DNA of 64,000 nt, taken from contig ML976677.1 in the NCBI GenBank assembly GCA_010015655.1, positions 3,568 to 67,567 on the forward strand, read 5' to 3'. The stretch is from Bimuria novae-zelandiae CBS 107.79. Taxonomy: Eukaryota > Ascomycota > Dothideomycetes > Pleosporales > Didymosphaeriaceae. The notes beneath the pieces are model-generated. The model searched no databases. It saw only the letters and a program-made list of their open reading frames with translations, and had not been told where the DNA came from. The position numbers and the translations under genes are program-made. This document shows positions 26,009-36,278 of the stretch, one piece after another (positions within the stretch are counted from its first letter, which is position 1; each line of letters opens with the position of its first letter).

Positions 26009-26879
26009 CAGAGGAGTGAGTGTGGCGGATTCATGGAACCTGTAAGGTAGCGCGGATCCGGCCCGTCAATGATAGGTGTAAGATGTTAAGAGAGTGGGTA
26101 CAGTGTAACGGTGTAGGGCATTGAGGCGTGGCGGATATGCTATTGTCAACATCACGATAGGTTGTGTGCCAAGAACAACGCCTCATCTGGCGTAATCCTA
26201 CCCGTAAGCACCCTGGCGAAAATACTCGGGTCCAGACGACAACTCTACCTCATCCATACCTATGGTATGCGCATCGCTAGAATGCGGGCCACGGCGATGC
26301 ATTCGGGAGTACGATACGCATTCAACCCTTTGGAAGGTTCGTACGTTTTCGGAGCCCTCGTTCACACTCTCCACGACTTGCGACCGCATCGAGAGTGTGA
26401 GGTACAACGGTGATGGTGTTCCAGAATCCGCATGAGAGCAGACTCAAGTATATTCCTCACGGGAGACGGATTGAATAAGATTGTCCCAGGCTGAAAGGCT
26501 CACAGGCATCCCTTAACACGACGTACGCTAGGCAGAGACTGACGGTCGTTGAGTTCAGCAAGCATCAACACCCAGAAAGGCACATGAACAAGAGTCGGGA
26601 GACTATAATAGCAGTGACGGTGGATATTATTAGGTAAACCGAGCCACATAGGGCTTCTATCTACAAGTCCTTAATCCTGCGCACGAAGCCGCGAACCGAC
26701 TACGGTCACGATGCTCCAGAGCGCCCACAAGGGGGAATTACGCCAGAAAATGCTCAAGATTCCAAACCAAACGAGGTCGATCTATCAACATGCTGGACAA
26801 AGTCGCTAATTAGAAGTCGGAAGCCGAGGGTCGGGGCGTTCATTGTCATGGTCGCGTGGTGGTGATGTTGACGAACTGT
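26009..26879. other. Intergenic, upstream of LCCL gene
   Basis: No gene was recognised. It should contain the LCCL promoter and the 3' UTR of the small wall-protein gene. Confidence 0.4.
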
Positions 26880-27152
26880 TTAAATCATCTGGCAAGGTTG
26901 TCAGCTTAATTCAGTGTTGCGTCAGACCGTGGCAGAACATACCAGAGCAGCAGCACCAGCGGCGAAAACGAAGACACCGGCACCGGTGACGGCGGGAGCG
27001 GCACCCTCGAAGGGGACGGTCTCGGAAGGAGAAGCAGTGCCGGAGGGAGCGGCAGTGCCAGAGGGAGCAACGGTGGTGGTGCCGTTGGAGTAGGTGTACT
27101 GGGCCGAAGCGACGGCAGCGAAGGCAGCGGCGACGAGGACGGAGAACTGCAT
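26880..27152 (-). CDS. Small GPI-type cell-wall protein with a 9-base last exon
   Basis: A 72-residue secreted protein. The signal peptide is MQFSVLVAAAFAAVASA, then a short Ser/Thr/Pro-rich mature region (YTYSNGTTTVAPSGTAAPS), a small-residue site and a hydrophobic tail, the layout of fungal GPI-anchored wall proteins. I place a 54-bp intron at 26889-26942: donor GTATGT, branch-like GCTGAC, acceptor CCAG. The last exon then encodes only Met-Ile-stop. Without splicing the tail would read VCSATV before a stop at 26922-26924. The hydrophobic tail ending in MI suits a GPI signal better. The longer open frame running up to 27725 is not needed; the signal peptide fixes the start at 27152. Confidence 0.7.
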
Positions 27153-29863
27153 CTTGGTGGTGTTGGTTGGGGGTTTTTGGTAATTAGGTACTGTGCGGTG
27201 AACGAAAGTACTGGGTGATGCTGAACGACAGTGGATGTAGAGTGAATTGTGACTGGTGACTGTGCGATAGATAAGGAAAACAGAGGGACCTTCCAGCGCT
27301 TTCTTATATGGAATTGCCACGCGCGCACGCACCCCGATGGGAAGCTGGGGCTTATCGAGGAGCCCCCAACATTCACCCAAACAGTGGCCCAGCCATTTCC
27401 TTGTTTGCAGGCCCATCAGCCATAGTGCGACTAAGTCAGGACCCGCAGGCTCCACCACCACCGGCCGCCCGACCACTCGCCAGCCCGCCTGTTGCGAGAT
27501 GCACACGCAAAGCGGTGGAGCCGCACGTCTAGCTGAGGCCGCTGCCAGGGGCGACGGCCAAAAGCGAACTCTCCGGTCACACACCACACCCACACAGCAC
27601 CCACATGCTGCGCGTCCAGCCACATGCCAGCCACGGAGTCTGGTGATTCGTGCATGCTCCGGTTGCGTGGGTTGCAGTCGCGAAAATAGAACTGCAACCG
27701 GCGACAGTGGCACGCCATACGTCACCGTAGCCTTGGTGCGATAAGAAATTTATCGATCTCCCTGGTCGAGAGGTCTGGAGGGTGACCAGCCATGGCGAAG
27801 ACTCCATTGGTGATCTTGTTGAGCGCCTCTCCCGTCGCAGCCCAGAGCCTTAGCTAGTGGCCGGATACCAGCCTCGGAAAACCATACCTTGAGACGAAAC
27901 AGGAAGACAGCACTTTGTTTCGTGGCGGGAGATGGCTGGGTTCGCTTTGCTGACGACTCAATTTGCTTCCCTCCACATTCTGACCACCACCGCTACCGAG
28001 CCTTGCTTCCGACAAAGGCTCCGCTTTTCCTTTCCCACGCCGAGAAATTTCAATAATTGACGCGTATGCAGGTCGATTTCTTCATTTAAGCGCCCAGGAT
28101 GATCGCCAGGGATGGCTGCCAAGGGAGCGGGAGCTTGCACAATCTGACCTTCGCTTGCATCATCCGTTCATCTCGGCGATTATTGGCGGAATGACCCAGA
28201 AAGCGTCGCTCGTGGCTGGGCTGGCACGTCAATAGGATCTTCCTGGCATCGTGGAAGAAAACGGGAATTTGCTTCACCGTGCCTTATGAGGCAGCTCTTT
28301 GCACCGCAACACAAATCTGCGAGACTGCGTACGCTGCTAAGGGAGACCAAGAGACGGATGAGGCGATGAATGTTTCAGCTCGGCCGCGGTCGGCGGCCGC
28401 CACACAAAGCCTCGCGAAACCGGGAACCAAATACCTCGAATGACGCTCCTTTCAACGAACAAAGCCGAAAATCAAGTTCCTCGCGATATTTCGGCACGCC
28501 ATATCCCGCAGGATGCATTTGGCTCCGCGACCGCTTGGAATCGCCCTCGAATTATACCGACACTGTGACGTATGATCGTCTCCCACGAGATACCGTCCAG
28601 GTTTGAAGTTCGCTGTGAACGTAATAAAACATAGCAATGAAAAGCTAGGCGCTATCTCCTATGAAAACATGTCAATGTGATGGAGACATGACGGTCGGCT
28701 AATACGTATTGAACGGTGTTCTCACGGTGCACCGCCATGAGTCGGTTTTCTGAACTTGTGGTTTCGCTACTCCCCGGAACACGACAATGTGCCTTATTAG
28801 GTGCTTTAGCGCCACTTCAAGAAGTATGCGAAGCTTTAGATCGACTCAAGCACATAATTTAAGGAAAACGCTACTCTGCAAGGATCCATGAGATGACGTG
28901 CCCTTGGCTTTGTCGCCCAAGACTGGATCAGCGAGAACACGGACATAACACTTCGCCTCTATCCTGGGGCAATTGATATGGACTGGCTCACCAGGTTTTG
29001 GATCCTCGGATTCGATGCCCCTCGAAAAACGTCATGCTGGAAGTCCTGAAGCATTGTCAGGTGTCTTCTACAGCATATCTGAACTCTCATGGAGTCACTC
29101 CACGGCTGAATCTCGTTCTCATTCTCGAAGATAGACGCTCGGGGGCATCTTCGGTACCCTCAACGCCAACGAGCAACAGAACGCGCACCGTGGCTACGGT
29201 CGGTCTTGTGAAAACCCCCTTTACCTTCATACGCATCACCGGTAAAGCCCATCGATAGAAGCTATTATGTATCTCAGCTATTACTGTCTGTTACGCACAG
29301 CTTTTGCTTTCCACGTGACACGACTGGATCCCACTTTCCCGGTGTTTCCTTGCTATATTTTAAGGCTGCTCATACGCTGGGGGGAAATCCGCATTCACAC
29401 GACACCAGTAGTGCTATGCTGATACCTTTCACACCAGAGGCTTTGTCCTGGTCAAGTTAAGATGCTCAAAAGTCTGTTCACGACAAAGCTTCCTCGAGCA
29501 TCACTCTTGACAACGCGCGCATTACTCAAATATCTATTTCTGGAACACGTGTATATGGCTCTGCGCTCGGATCTGACACGCTGGGGAATGAAAATGACTC
29601 AGCTCCCTACGATATGTGCTTGCACCACTACGTGACGGATCTGATCGGTCACTATGAGATCTTTCGTTCGAGCTGCTAGTCCTAGCTTGGTAGCAGCTCT
29701 TGACTTGTCTTTGGATCAACAAGGCGGGACCTTACAGATGGTCTGAAGGGAGCAGCTAGCTGTAAGCTACTTGATAGCGTTGCTTACATGTGACAAGAGG
29801 AGCTATTTGGAAGGGACAAGATAGGAGGAAGCTCAATTCCATCCTCTTTGTCTAATTTCTCTC
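27153..29863. other. Long gene-poor region
   Basis: This 2.7 kb has many short frames on both strands but none with a domain, signal peptide or splice continuity I can support. The part next to 27152 should hold the promoter of the wall-protein gene. No direct or inverted repeats were noticed before the MITE that starts at 29864. Confidence 0.4.
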
Positions 29864-30013
29864 TGTGACGTTGAAAAAAGAGTGTTGAGGCAATCGTTGT
29901 TTTGATTGAGAAGCTACTCCATAGAGCTATATACTGTGGATCACGTGCACGTGGATCACGTGCACGGGCCGCACGTACGCGGGTGGCCCAAGCTTCTATA
30001 CTGAACCGTCACA
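29864..30013 (+). mobile_element. MITE copy 1 (TGTGACG ends, 5-bp duplication)
   Basis: A 150-bp element begins TGTGACGTT and ends ACCGTCACA, so its two ends are inverted repeats of each other. It is flanked by CTCTC on both sides (29859-29863 and 30014-30018), a 5-bp target duplication. The centre is rich in CACGTG palindromes and contains a local duplication of GTGGATCACGTGCAC. A second copy lies in the opposite orientation at 32500-32642. It has no coding capacity of its own. It sits 190 bp past the stop of the lectin-like gene. Confidence 0.8.
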
Positions 30014-30203
30014 CTCTCCCTTCGGCGAAAAAGAATGATCCACTTCTTGTGGACAAGCCACCCCACGATTTCTCCTCTGTGGTCCACAAACAGCGTGATT
30101 CTGAACGCACCTTGCAGGAGTATTTGCAACAGGCTTAATGAGGACCTAGCCCTATACACTTTGCTCCACGCCCTCGATGAGGTTGTCGCGCATACAACAT
30201 GCA

Positions 30204-31980
30204 TCACCTATCCGGAATTGGCAGCTCACCCTGCGTCCACTGCCCACCACTCAAATCCCTAGTAAACACGCTCAGATCATCCCCCCTCGTCTGATAAAAC
30301 ACATACAGACTCGTCCCACCAGACTGGTCCTTCACAGCCGTAACACTCATATGCGTACCCTTCAACCCTGGTATAGCACCCCGCGCGCTGCCCACCGTAA
30401 ACATATTAGCATCGACGCCAGTCGTATTCTCAGCATCCCAGTTGATATCGTGGCCGATGATTGTTCCATCAGCCATCTGCGTGTAAAAGTACTCCGTGAA
30501 GCCGAGCGAGCTGCCAGGATGAACATTGGGTATGGCGTAGCGCGTCGAGTTCACCCACGTGTTGATCGGGTGCTCGTCCGTCGCCTTTCTGCTGCTGTTG
30601 GTGTCCTTCCACCAGATGGTCGCCGTGTCTTGCATGTCGACCATCATGGCATACGTCGTCGTGCCGGGGAGCCAGCTGTAGCACCCTACACCAGCGTGTG
30701 TGTTCATGCCGTTCCAAGTGTGCTCCTCGAGCCATTGGTCTTGTCCTTCGTACCAGCCATATTGCTTGAACGTGGATTCGTCGGCCGGGTACCAGAGGTG
30801 CATGCCCGGCGTGCTGGCGTTGAAGGGGATCGTGTTGTTGTTGCCGTCGCGGGAAGGGAAATTGGAGGCATCGGTGTCGCCGTAGTAATTGCCGTACCAG
30901 CAGGCTTGAAGACCGACGTTGGGAGCATCGTATGCAGTAAGGTTGAGATCGTTAAGTGGACCGTTCTGCCAAATGTTGGTGCTGTTGGTGTTTATCTTTT
31001 GTTTCACGCGGCCGTCGTCGGCGATGTAGAAGATATGCCACTGCAACGGTTGCGAAGTTAGATTCTTATTTCTCCCTTTTCATTCGAAAGAATGTGTATA
31101 TGATAGTACTTGCCACCGACGTGTCGTTGACCGAATATGATACAGCAGATATAGGAGTCGCATTCTTTGCATCGCTGACAATGACCTCGGATGATGTGCC
31201 GCCGAGCCACTCGCCTTTCGGAGTGAGCTGTATTGATCGAATCTCACCTGTCCAATGCTGGAAGTATACTGTCATAATTTTCCGCTCCTGATGATTCCAG
31301 AACTCAGTGGCGAGAGCGATGCCAGAACCATTGAAGGTTCCCTTGGTCGTGTAGTAGGCTGTGCCTAGTGCCCCACCTATGCAGAAGTCCGGATGTTCTG
31401 CACAGTAGGGATCAATATAACCAGCTCCTAATCTGCTTGCAAATTAGCGAGGGACGTCCGAAGGATAGTCGACTCGACTTACGACGCGCCAATATCGGTC
31501 TTCTTGTTTCCTAAACCCAGCCCTAATCCTAGGCCTAAAGCCAAGGCCAGGACAAAGATCAATATGATGACGCCGAACATGTATCGTCGTGGAATACCGC
31601 ATGTTTTGGGGGAAGATTCCGCGGGAAGCTCCGTCACTCTACGTGAAATGGGCTGGCCTTTCTCATCGAACTCCAGCGGCGAGAAGGGTGAGACGATTGT
31701 CTCATCCATGGAGTAGGGCGAAGTAGGACGCCGCTGCTGTTGTGCCAGCAAAGGCTCGACTACTACTTCTGGCGCATCATGTATTGCCTCCTTGGAGGAT
31801 GTTCGTCTATCCAAAGCTGAGCTCGACAGAATAGCATAAACATGACGAGACTCACTCTTGCTTATCAGGAAACAACTTCTCCGGCGCCTGCGTACTAGGA
31901 GAACCATCCTGAGGGGGTCTTTCACCTAACGGACTATCAATCTTGTACGTTGTATCCACCTTGTTCATTGGGGGTTCCAT
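30204..31980 (-). CDS. Membrane-anchored fucose-lectin-like beta-propeller protein
   Basis: Four exons: 31980-31856, 31806-31483, 31432-31114 and 31040-30204; about 534 residues. A ~125-residue cytoplasmic leader (MEPPMNKVDTTY; PYSMDETIVSPFSPLEFDEKG) is followed by one membrane helix (MFGVIILIFVLALALGLGLG). The extracellular part has the repeating W-x-IFYIADDG / blade pattern of fungal fucose-specific lectin-like propellers: WHIFYIADDGRVKQ, GLQACWYG, TYAMMVDMQDTATIWWKD, TSLYVFYQTRGDDLSVF. There are many N-glycosylation sequons. Introns are 49, 50 and about 73 bp. The third may use a GC donor (GTG then GCAAGT); the alternative GT donor is 3 bases upstream and drops one Val. The gene is a type II membrane protein by topology. 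The ligand is inferred from the family. Confidence 0.8.
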
Positions 31981-32499
31981 GATGGATGAATCATTCCATT
32001 GACGCCGACTCACCAGCTGCAACGGTGCCAGCTGACTTTGCCGAATGGGCATGTCATATATGTCATATCCAACCACTGTACTTTGTGCAGATCGCCTCAG
32101 TAAGATCCATCTGACTGGGTCGATGTTGGCGAATGCCGATGGAGAACGGTCGACTTAAGCGGTGAAGTTGAGCATGTTTGCGCCAATGGACGCGCTTGAG
32201 ATCCTTGCAAGACAAAGCGAAATCACACGTAAGGGAAGTCGATCGACGTTTGCAAGTAAGACAACTGTATGTAAGCACGCCTACGCCTGTTCATCGAGGT
32301 CGATCCAGTCAGAAGATCCTGCTATGCGATGGCTGCCAGCCACCTAGGTTCTCTTTTATTGTCATCAATAGCCTGAACAGACCATGCGACAGCCACCTAC
32401 CTACGATATAAAGAACATACAGTTGGCCAAAGCTCGCCCGCGCCGTCGAGAGCTTTTGCTTTGAACCAATGATAGAGGTTTGGGCAACGTTGGATACGA
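31981..32499. other. Upstream region of the lectin-like gene
   Basis: The spacer between the lectin ATG and MITE copy 2. No gene is seen. It likely holds the promoter. Confidence 0.4.
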
Positions 32500-32642
32500 T
32501 GTGACGGTTCAGTATAGAAGCTTGGGCCCTCCGCGTACGTGCGGCCCGTGCACGTGACTCACGTGATCCACAGTATATAGCTCCATAGAGTAGCTTCTCA
32601 ATCAAAAACAACCATTGCCTCAACACTCTTTTCGACGTCACA
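32500..32642 (-). mobile_element. MITE copy 2, inverted relative to copy 1
   Basis: A 143-bp element, reverse-complementary to copy 1 with roughly eight mismatches or small indels plus one internal length difference in the CACGTG core. Ends are TGTGACGG and CGTCACA. The flanks carry TACGA on both sides (32495-32499 and 32643-32647), a clean 5-bp target duplication different from that of copy 1, so the two copies inserted independently. Confidence 0.85.
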
Positions 32643-34066
32643 TACGACAAAGGTTATGTAAAGCCAGTAAAGCGAGGCTTTTGGTTGGTAGATGGTGAGT
32701 TTATTGCTTTTTGAAGGTGACCAGTATCCAATAGCAATTACCGATCAAGCAAGGAGCGCGCACAAGCCTTACCTAGATCAGTAGACCGTTTGGCGTGAAT
32801 TGTTCGAGCGTTTGTTGGGTGGCGATGCTCTACTACTACTATTCTGGGGAAGGTTATTTTCTTCTTCCATGCAAGTAAGGAGCATCTAACTCGAGCGACT
32901 TTACATGTGTGTTGCTCCTATAAGCTGAAAGTGGCTGGATGTGAAGCTACACGGAAGGCTGCTTCAACAGGGTGCGGGGTCCAAGTCGGCGACCTTTCGC
33001 ACATTCTGCACGGTGATTCGATGTGTAAGTACTACATTGCATGTGTGCATTCGAAGTATGTTCGGTCGTCTCGCGCAGTGATCTAGCAGCCATTTCAAAT
33101 GTCGGAAAAGCACTGATCGCTTGTGCTGATGGGTTTGATAGAAGCTTATTGCGAAATTCATGATTCTCCTGTGTGTAGTGACCTAGCTGTGCCGCGGAAG
33201 TTCGTGCGTCGATTTGAGCCAAAGCCGCTCTGCTGGGGCTGGCGAGCCGAATCAAATGCGGAGAACATCACTGGATGTGAACCCAACTGATCGTAGATGA
33301 GCAGTGCGACATGCATAGGCGATGGGGGCCGCCGTGCTTGAAGGGAGCTGTACCCTTGACGATTAGGCTACGTCAAAGGGGTTTAGCGCTGTCAGCCATC
33401 ATTCAGTCTGCCGACTCCAGCTTTCCTCCCTCTTACCGTCAACGCGTTGATAGATGCAGGACTTTACTGCGCATCTCCATTCTCACGATTATAGAACTTA
33501 CAGGATACCACTGCCCTGCAGAAACTCCCTGGAATGGCTAGAGAGGGTACCTGATGAGCTCTTTCCCTTAACGTCATGTTGCTTGCGTTATGTCTTGGAA
33601 CACAATATCTATGGTACCTACCTCCGGTGGGTACTATAGCCGATAACCATGAATGTAAACCCGGAAGGCACCCATCGGCAAGAGCATCAGGAGCAGGTGG
33701 TTGCTGGCGAAAGCCTGGAAGAGGAAGGATGGTTGTAGCAGTAGAAATGGGCAAATGGACATCCGGCTTTCCCAAGTGGCACCTTCGAAGGTCAACAGCA
33801 CGTGAAATGTCGGGCTGAATAGCCTACAAACATAGTAAACCCCGGCCTGCCTTATATGACACCTCAAAATAGAGATGGGATGGACCTACTCGCCCTCTTC
33901 GGATTCCTTGGCCCGCTCCACTCAGCCACGCGCCTGCACACACCTGACTTTGTATACACAAGTTCCGCAAAGAGTTGGCCTGCATTCTCTACGGCATCGT
34001 TTTGCGATACAGCAGGTGAGTCGGGAGCAAAGGCGACAGAAGAAGCCGCACCTAGCGACACGTACG
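32643..34066. other. Gene-poor region between MITE and RBR pseudogene
   Basis: No intact gene was seen. The only coding-like patch is the minus-strand fragment listed at 32947-33255. Confidence 0.35.
32947..33255 (-). pseudogene. Coding-like fragment of unknown family
   Basis: A 102-codon minus-strand frame has protein-like composition in its first half (SAAQLGHYTQENHEFRNKLL and on to AFPTFEMAARSL), with helical periodicity. It lacks an ATG at the start, has an in-frame stop just upstream, and degenerates in its second half. It reads like a piece of a longer protein, possibly a regulator, but I cannot name a family. It may be a gene relic in this repeat-bearing region, or chance. Confidence 0.25.
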
Positions 34067-35608
34067 ATGTTAACCTCAGCAGATCAAGTCACAGAGCTCA
34101 AGAGCAAGCGTCCCACGAAGCCCAAGAAATAGGTCAAGCAAAAGAAGATGGAGAAGAAAGCGAAGCAGAACGTTGGTCGACCAACTGACCCGGAATGCTC
34201 ATCCTGCAGCGAGGGAAGCATTCGCGGTTTTTGCTGGGTGCGAACACGAACCGCGTACCTACCCCGATTGCCTCGAAATGTGGGTTGATTCACAGGTGAA
34301 CAACTCAATCATCGAAAGCGGAATACGCTGCCCATCGACGTGCGACTGTACGTTGACCTGCGCTGATCTGAAGGGCAAGATCTCACCCAGCCTCTTTGAG
34401 AGGTAAGATTCCCCAATGGTCTGTTACCTAAATTGATGCTGATATCGTATATAGGCTTGAGGATTCTGTGACGCGTGCCGGTCTGCGCAAGATGCCGGGT
34501 TACCGCGACTGTATGAGTGACAGCTGCAAATCGGGCCAATTCCACGATAGTGCCACTCGGGGTAACTTGCTCGGCTGCAACGATTGCGGCTTCCTCGTCT
34601 GCACTTTCCACAATGTGCCCTTCCACGAAGGTGAAACATGCGAGATGTACGACCAACGCACAAAAGCGGTCTCGCAAGAGGAGGACGCCAGCCAAAAGAA
34701 GATCCAGCGTATCTCCAGGCCATGTCCCAACTGCGGGATCAATATCGAAAAGATGCATGGATGCGATCAGATGACCTGTAAGTTATACATGCATGTGGAT
34801 CCAATTCGCTAACACTGCTTATAGGCAAGAAATGCAGTCATAGTTTTTGCTATAGATGCGGCATCCCCTATCACGGCACTGATGGCATCCTCATCAATGG
34901 CAATAATGCGCACGAGGAATCTTGCGTTCATTTCCGAGCTTTCGTCAACGAGGTCCTTCCCACGCCGATTCGTAATGCCCTTCGATCTCGACAAGAATTT
35001 ATTCATCGCGAGGCGGCTCTGCTCGAGAACGAGGTTCATCGCCAGGTGGTTCGGCTCGAGAGGGAGACTTACTCAAACCGTCGTGCAGAGGCACAACGTC
35101 GTGTTGATGAATGGAGGGCACAACGACGTGCTGCACGTGCCTCCGAAGCCGAGACCACTGAACCCCAGCATACCTTTGGTCGAACCCTTCGAGAGATGGA
35201 TAGCAACATTCCGCACCCGCAAGCACCACCACCACGCGCTGTCAACGAAACGCTAAACATGCTAGGTCGACGCCGGCGCCACCACGCATTCGCGACGAAG
35301 CCCCAGGGCCCCGCAACCCAACTCCAGGTCCCTCTGTCGAAGCTCCGCGAGGTCCTTCAGGATCTTCGCTAGCTTCTACAAGCGGAGATTGGACGCGGTC
35401 TTTTCGAGAGCCACCCTGGGATAGGTGGCCAGTTCACATGAGGCCATCCAGTTCTATCCCTGCGGGACTCCCAGCTACTCGGGACCGTGCGGTTGGCACA
35501 CCACGTGGTCAGGTCTCGGCTCCTGAAGGACGGATGTGGGATCTCAATGGTGAGGAAATCAACGACTTCAACTTCGCGTATGAGGACGACTTTCTGTACG
35601 AAGGCTGA
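34067..35608 (+). pseudogene. RBR (RING-IBR-RING) ubiquitin-ligase-like gene, broken
   Basis: Cys/His pairs in order: PTDPECSSCSEGS, CEHEPRTYPDC, RCPSTCDCTLTC, then an IBR-like block (GYRDCMSDSCKSGQFH.. CNDCGFLVCTFHNVPFHEGETC) and a second RING (RPCPNCGINIEKMHGCDQMTC | KKCSHSFCYRCG). Two good introns are 34403-34454 and 34778-34824. RBR proteins transfer ubiquitin through a catalytic Cys in RING2. Lesions: TAG at 34130-34132 with the frame open on both sides; one extra T in a T5 run (34228-34232) that separates the first zinc pair from the rest; and a frame change between 35268 and 35372, after which a Pro-rich tail runs to FAYEDDFLYEG and stop at 35608. The last change could be a very short (41-bp) intron. 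A start at the later ATG (about 34147) would avoid the TAG but not the T5 shift. Confidence 0.7.
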
Positions 35609-36278
35609 GATACGTGCGATGAAGGTGGTGTTATTCGCAGAATGAGCTGTCTAGATGAGAGATTAGAGGTGATCTCGTTCTTGTACGCGAACGTCGAAGG
35701 TTAGAAAACCGAAGGGTGCAGAATGCGCGCAATGATGGGAATTTTCCGAGTACAGTTGGAGCGCATAGATACGGTCAATGACCATGCGCTATTTGGGCCT
35801 GAAAATTCACATTGCCTACGGCCTACGCAAAGCAACGCGGCTGCGTCTGAATTTTCCAGTATGGCTAGGTGGAATACGGAATGGTGAGGACAGCGAATGT
35901 GGTGTTCAGTGTGCTCCGATTCAGAAAAATGTCTCTCTATCTCCGAATATTGCAACTGTGATCTTATGCTTTCCAATGATGGTGCAGTTATTAAGCAACA
36001 TCGCCTAGATCGGTCTTAGCGTTACCAAGTTGTGTACGTTCAGGTTTCCAGGTTTTCCTGCATATTAACCGCACTGGTGCGTCTGGAGGAATTCTGATTC
36101 ATGGATCTCATTTTCCGTGCAGGTGATCATTTCAGAGACGTACCTACACAAATCAACAACTTTGTTCTCGTGAACAAGACCGAAATGGATAATCGCAAGC
36201 CCCACTCTATTACACTCATACATCTACATAGACCCCGAGCGCTGATGAGCACTAGATGGTGACCACCAAGACAGCGCG
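35609..36278. other. Intergenic, upstream of the Asp-box protein gene
   Basis: No gene was recognised. It should contain the promoter of the secreted protein gene at 36279. Confidence 0.4.

Noticed and set aside
26922..27725. A 267-codon minus-strand frame read from its upstream end.
   Set aside because: The signal peptide begins at 27152; the upstream part is Arg/Cys-rich and not protein-like.
30001..30060. MITE-internal open frames with similar translation in both copies as a real gene.
   Set aside because: Similarity follows from the shared element; the frames have no start of their own and no conserved end.
30177..31061. A 294-codon plus-strand frame.
   Set aside because: It is the antisense shadow of the lectin exon, which has domain pattern, splice continuity and a membrane anchor; the shadow has none.
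31501..31545. A CCTAA-like series that resembles degenerate telomere repeat.
   Set aside because: It codes for the Gly-Leu repeats of the lectin membrane helix.
29864..32642. The inverted repeats as the two ends of one 2.8-kb transposon carrying the lectin gene.
   Set aside because: Each repeat has both of its own terminal inverted repeats and its own different 5-bp duplication, so they are two separate MITE insertions.
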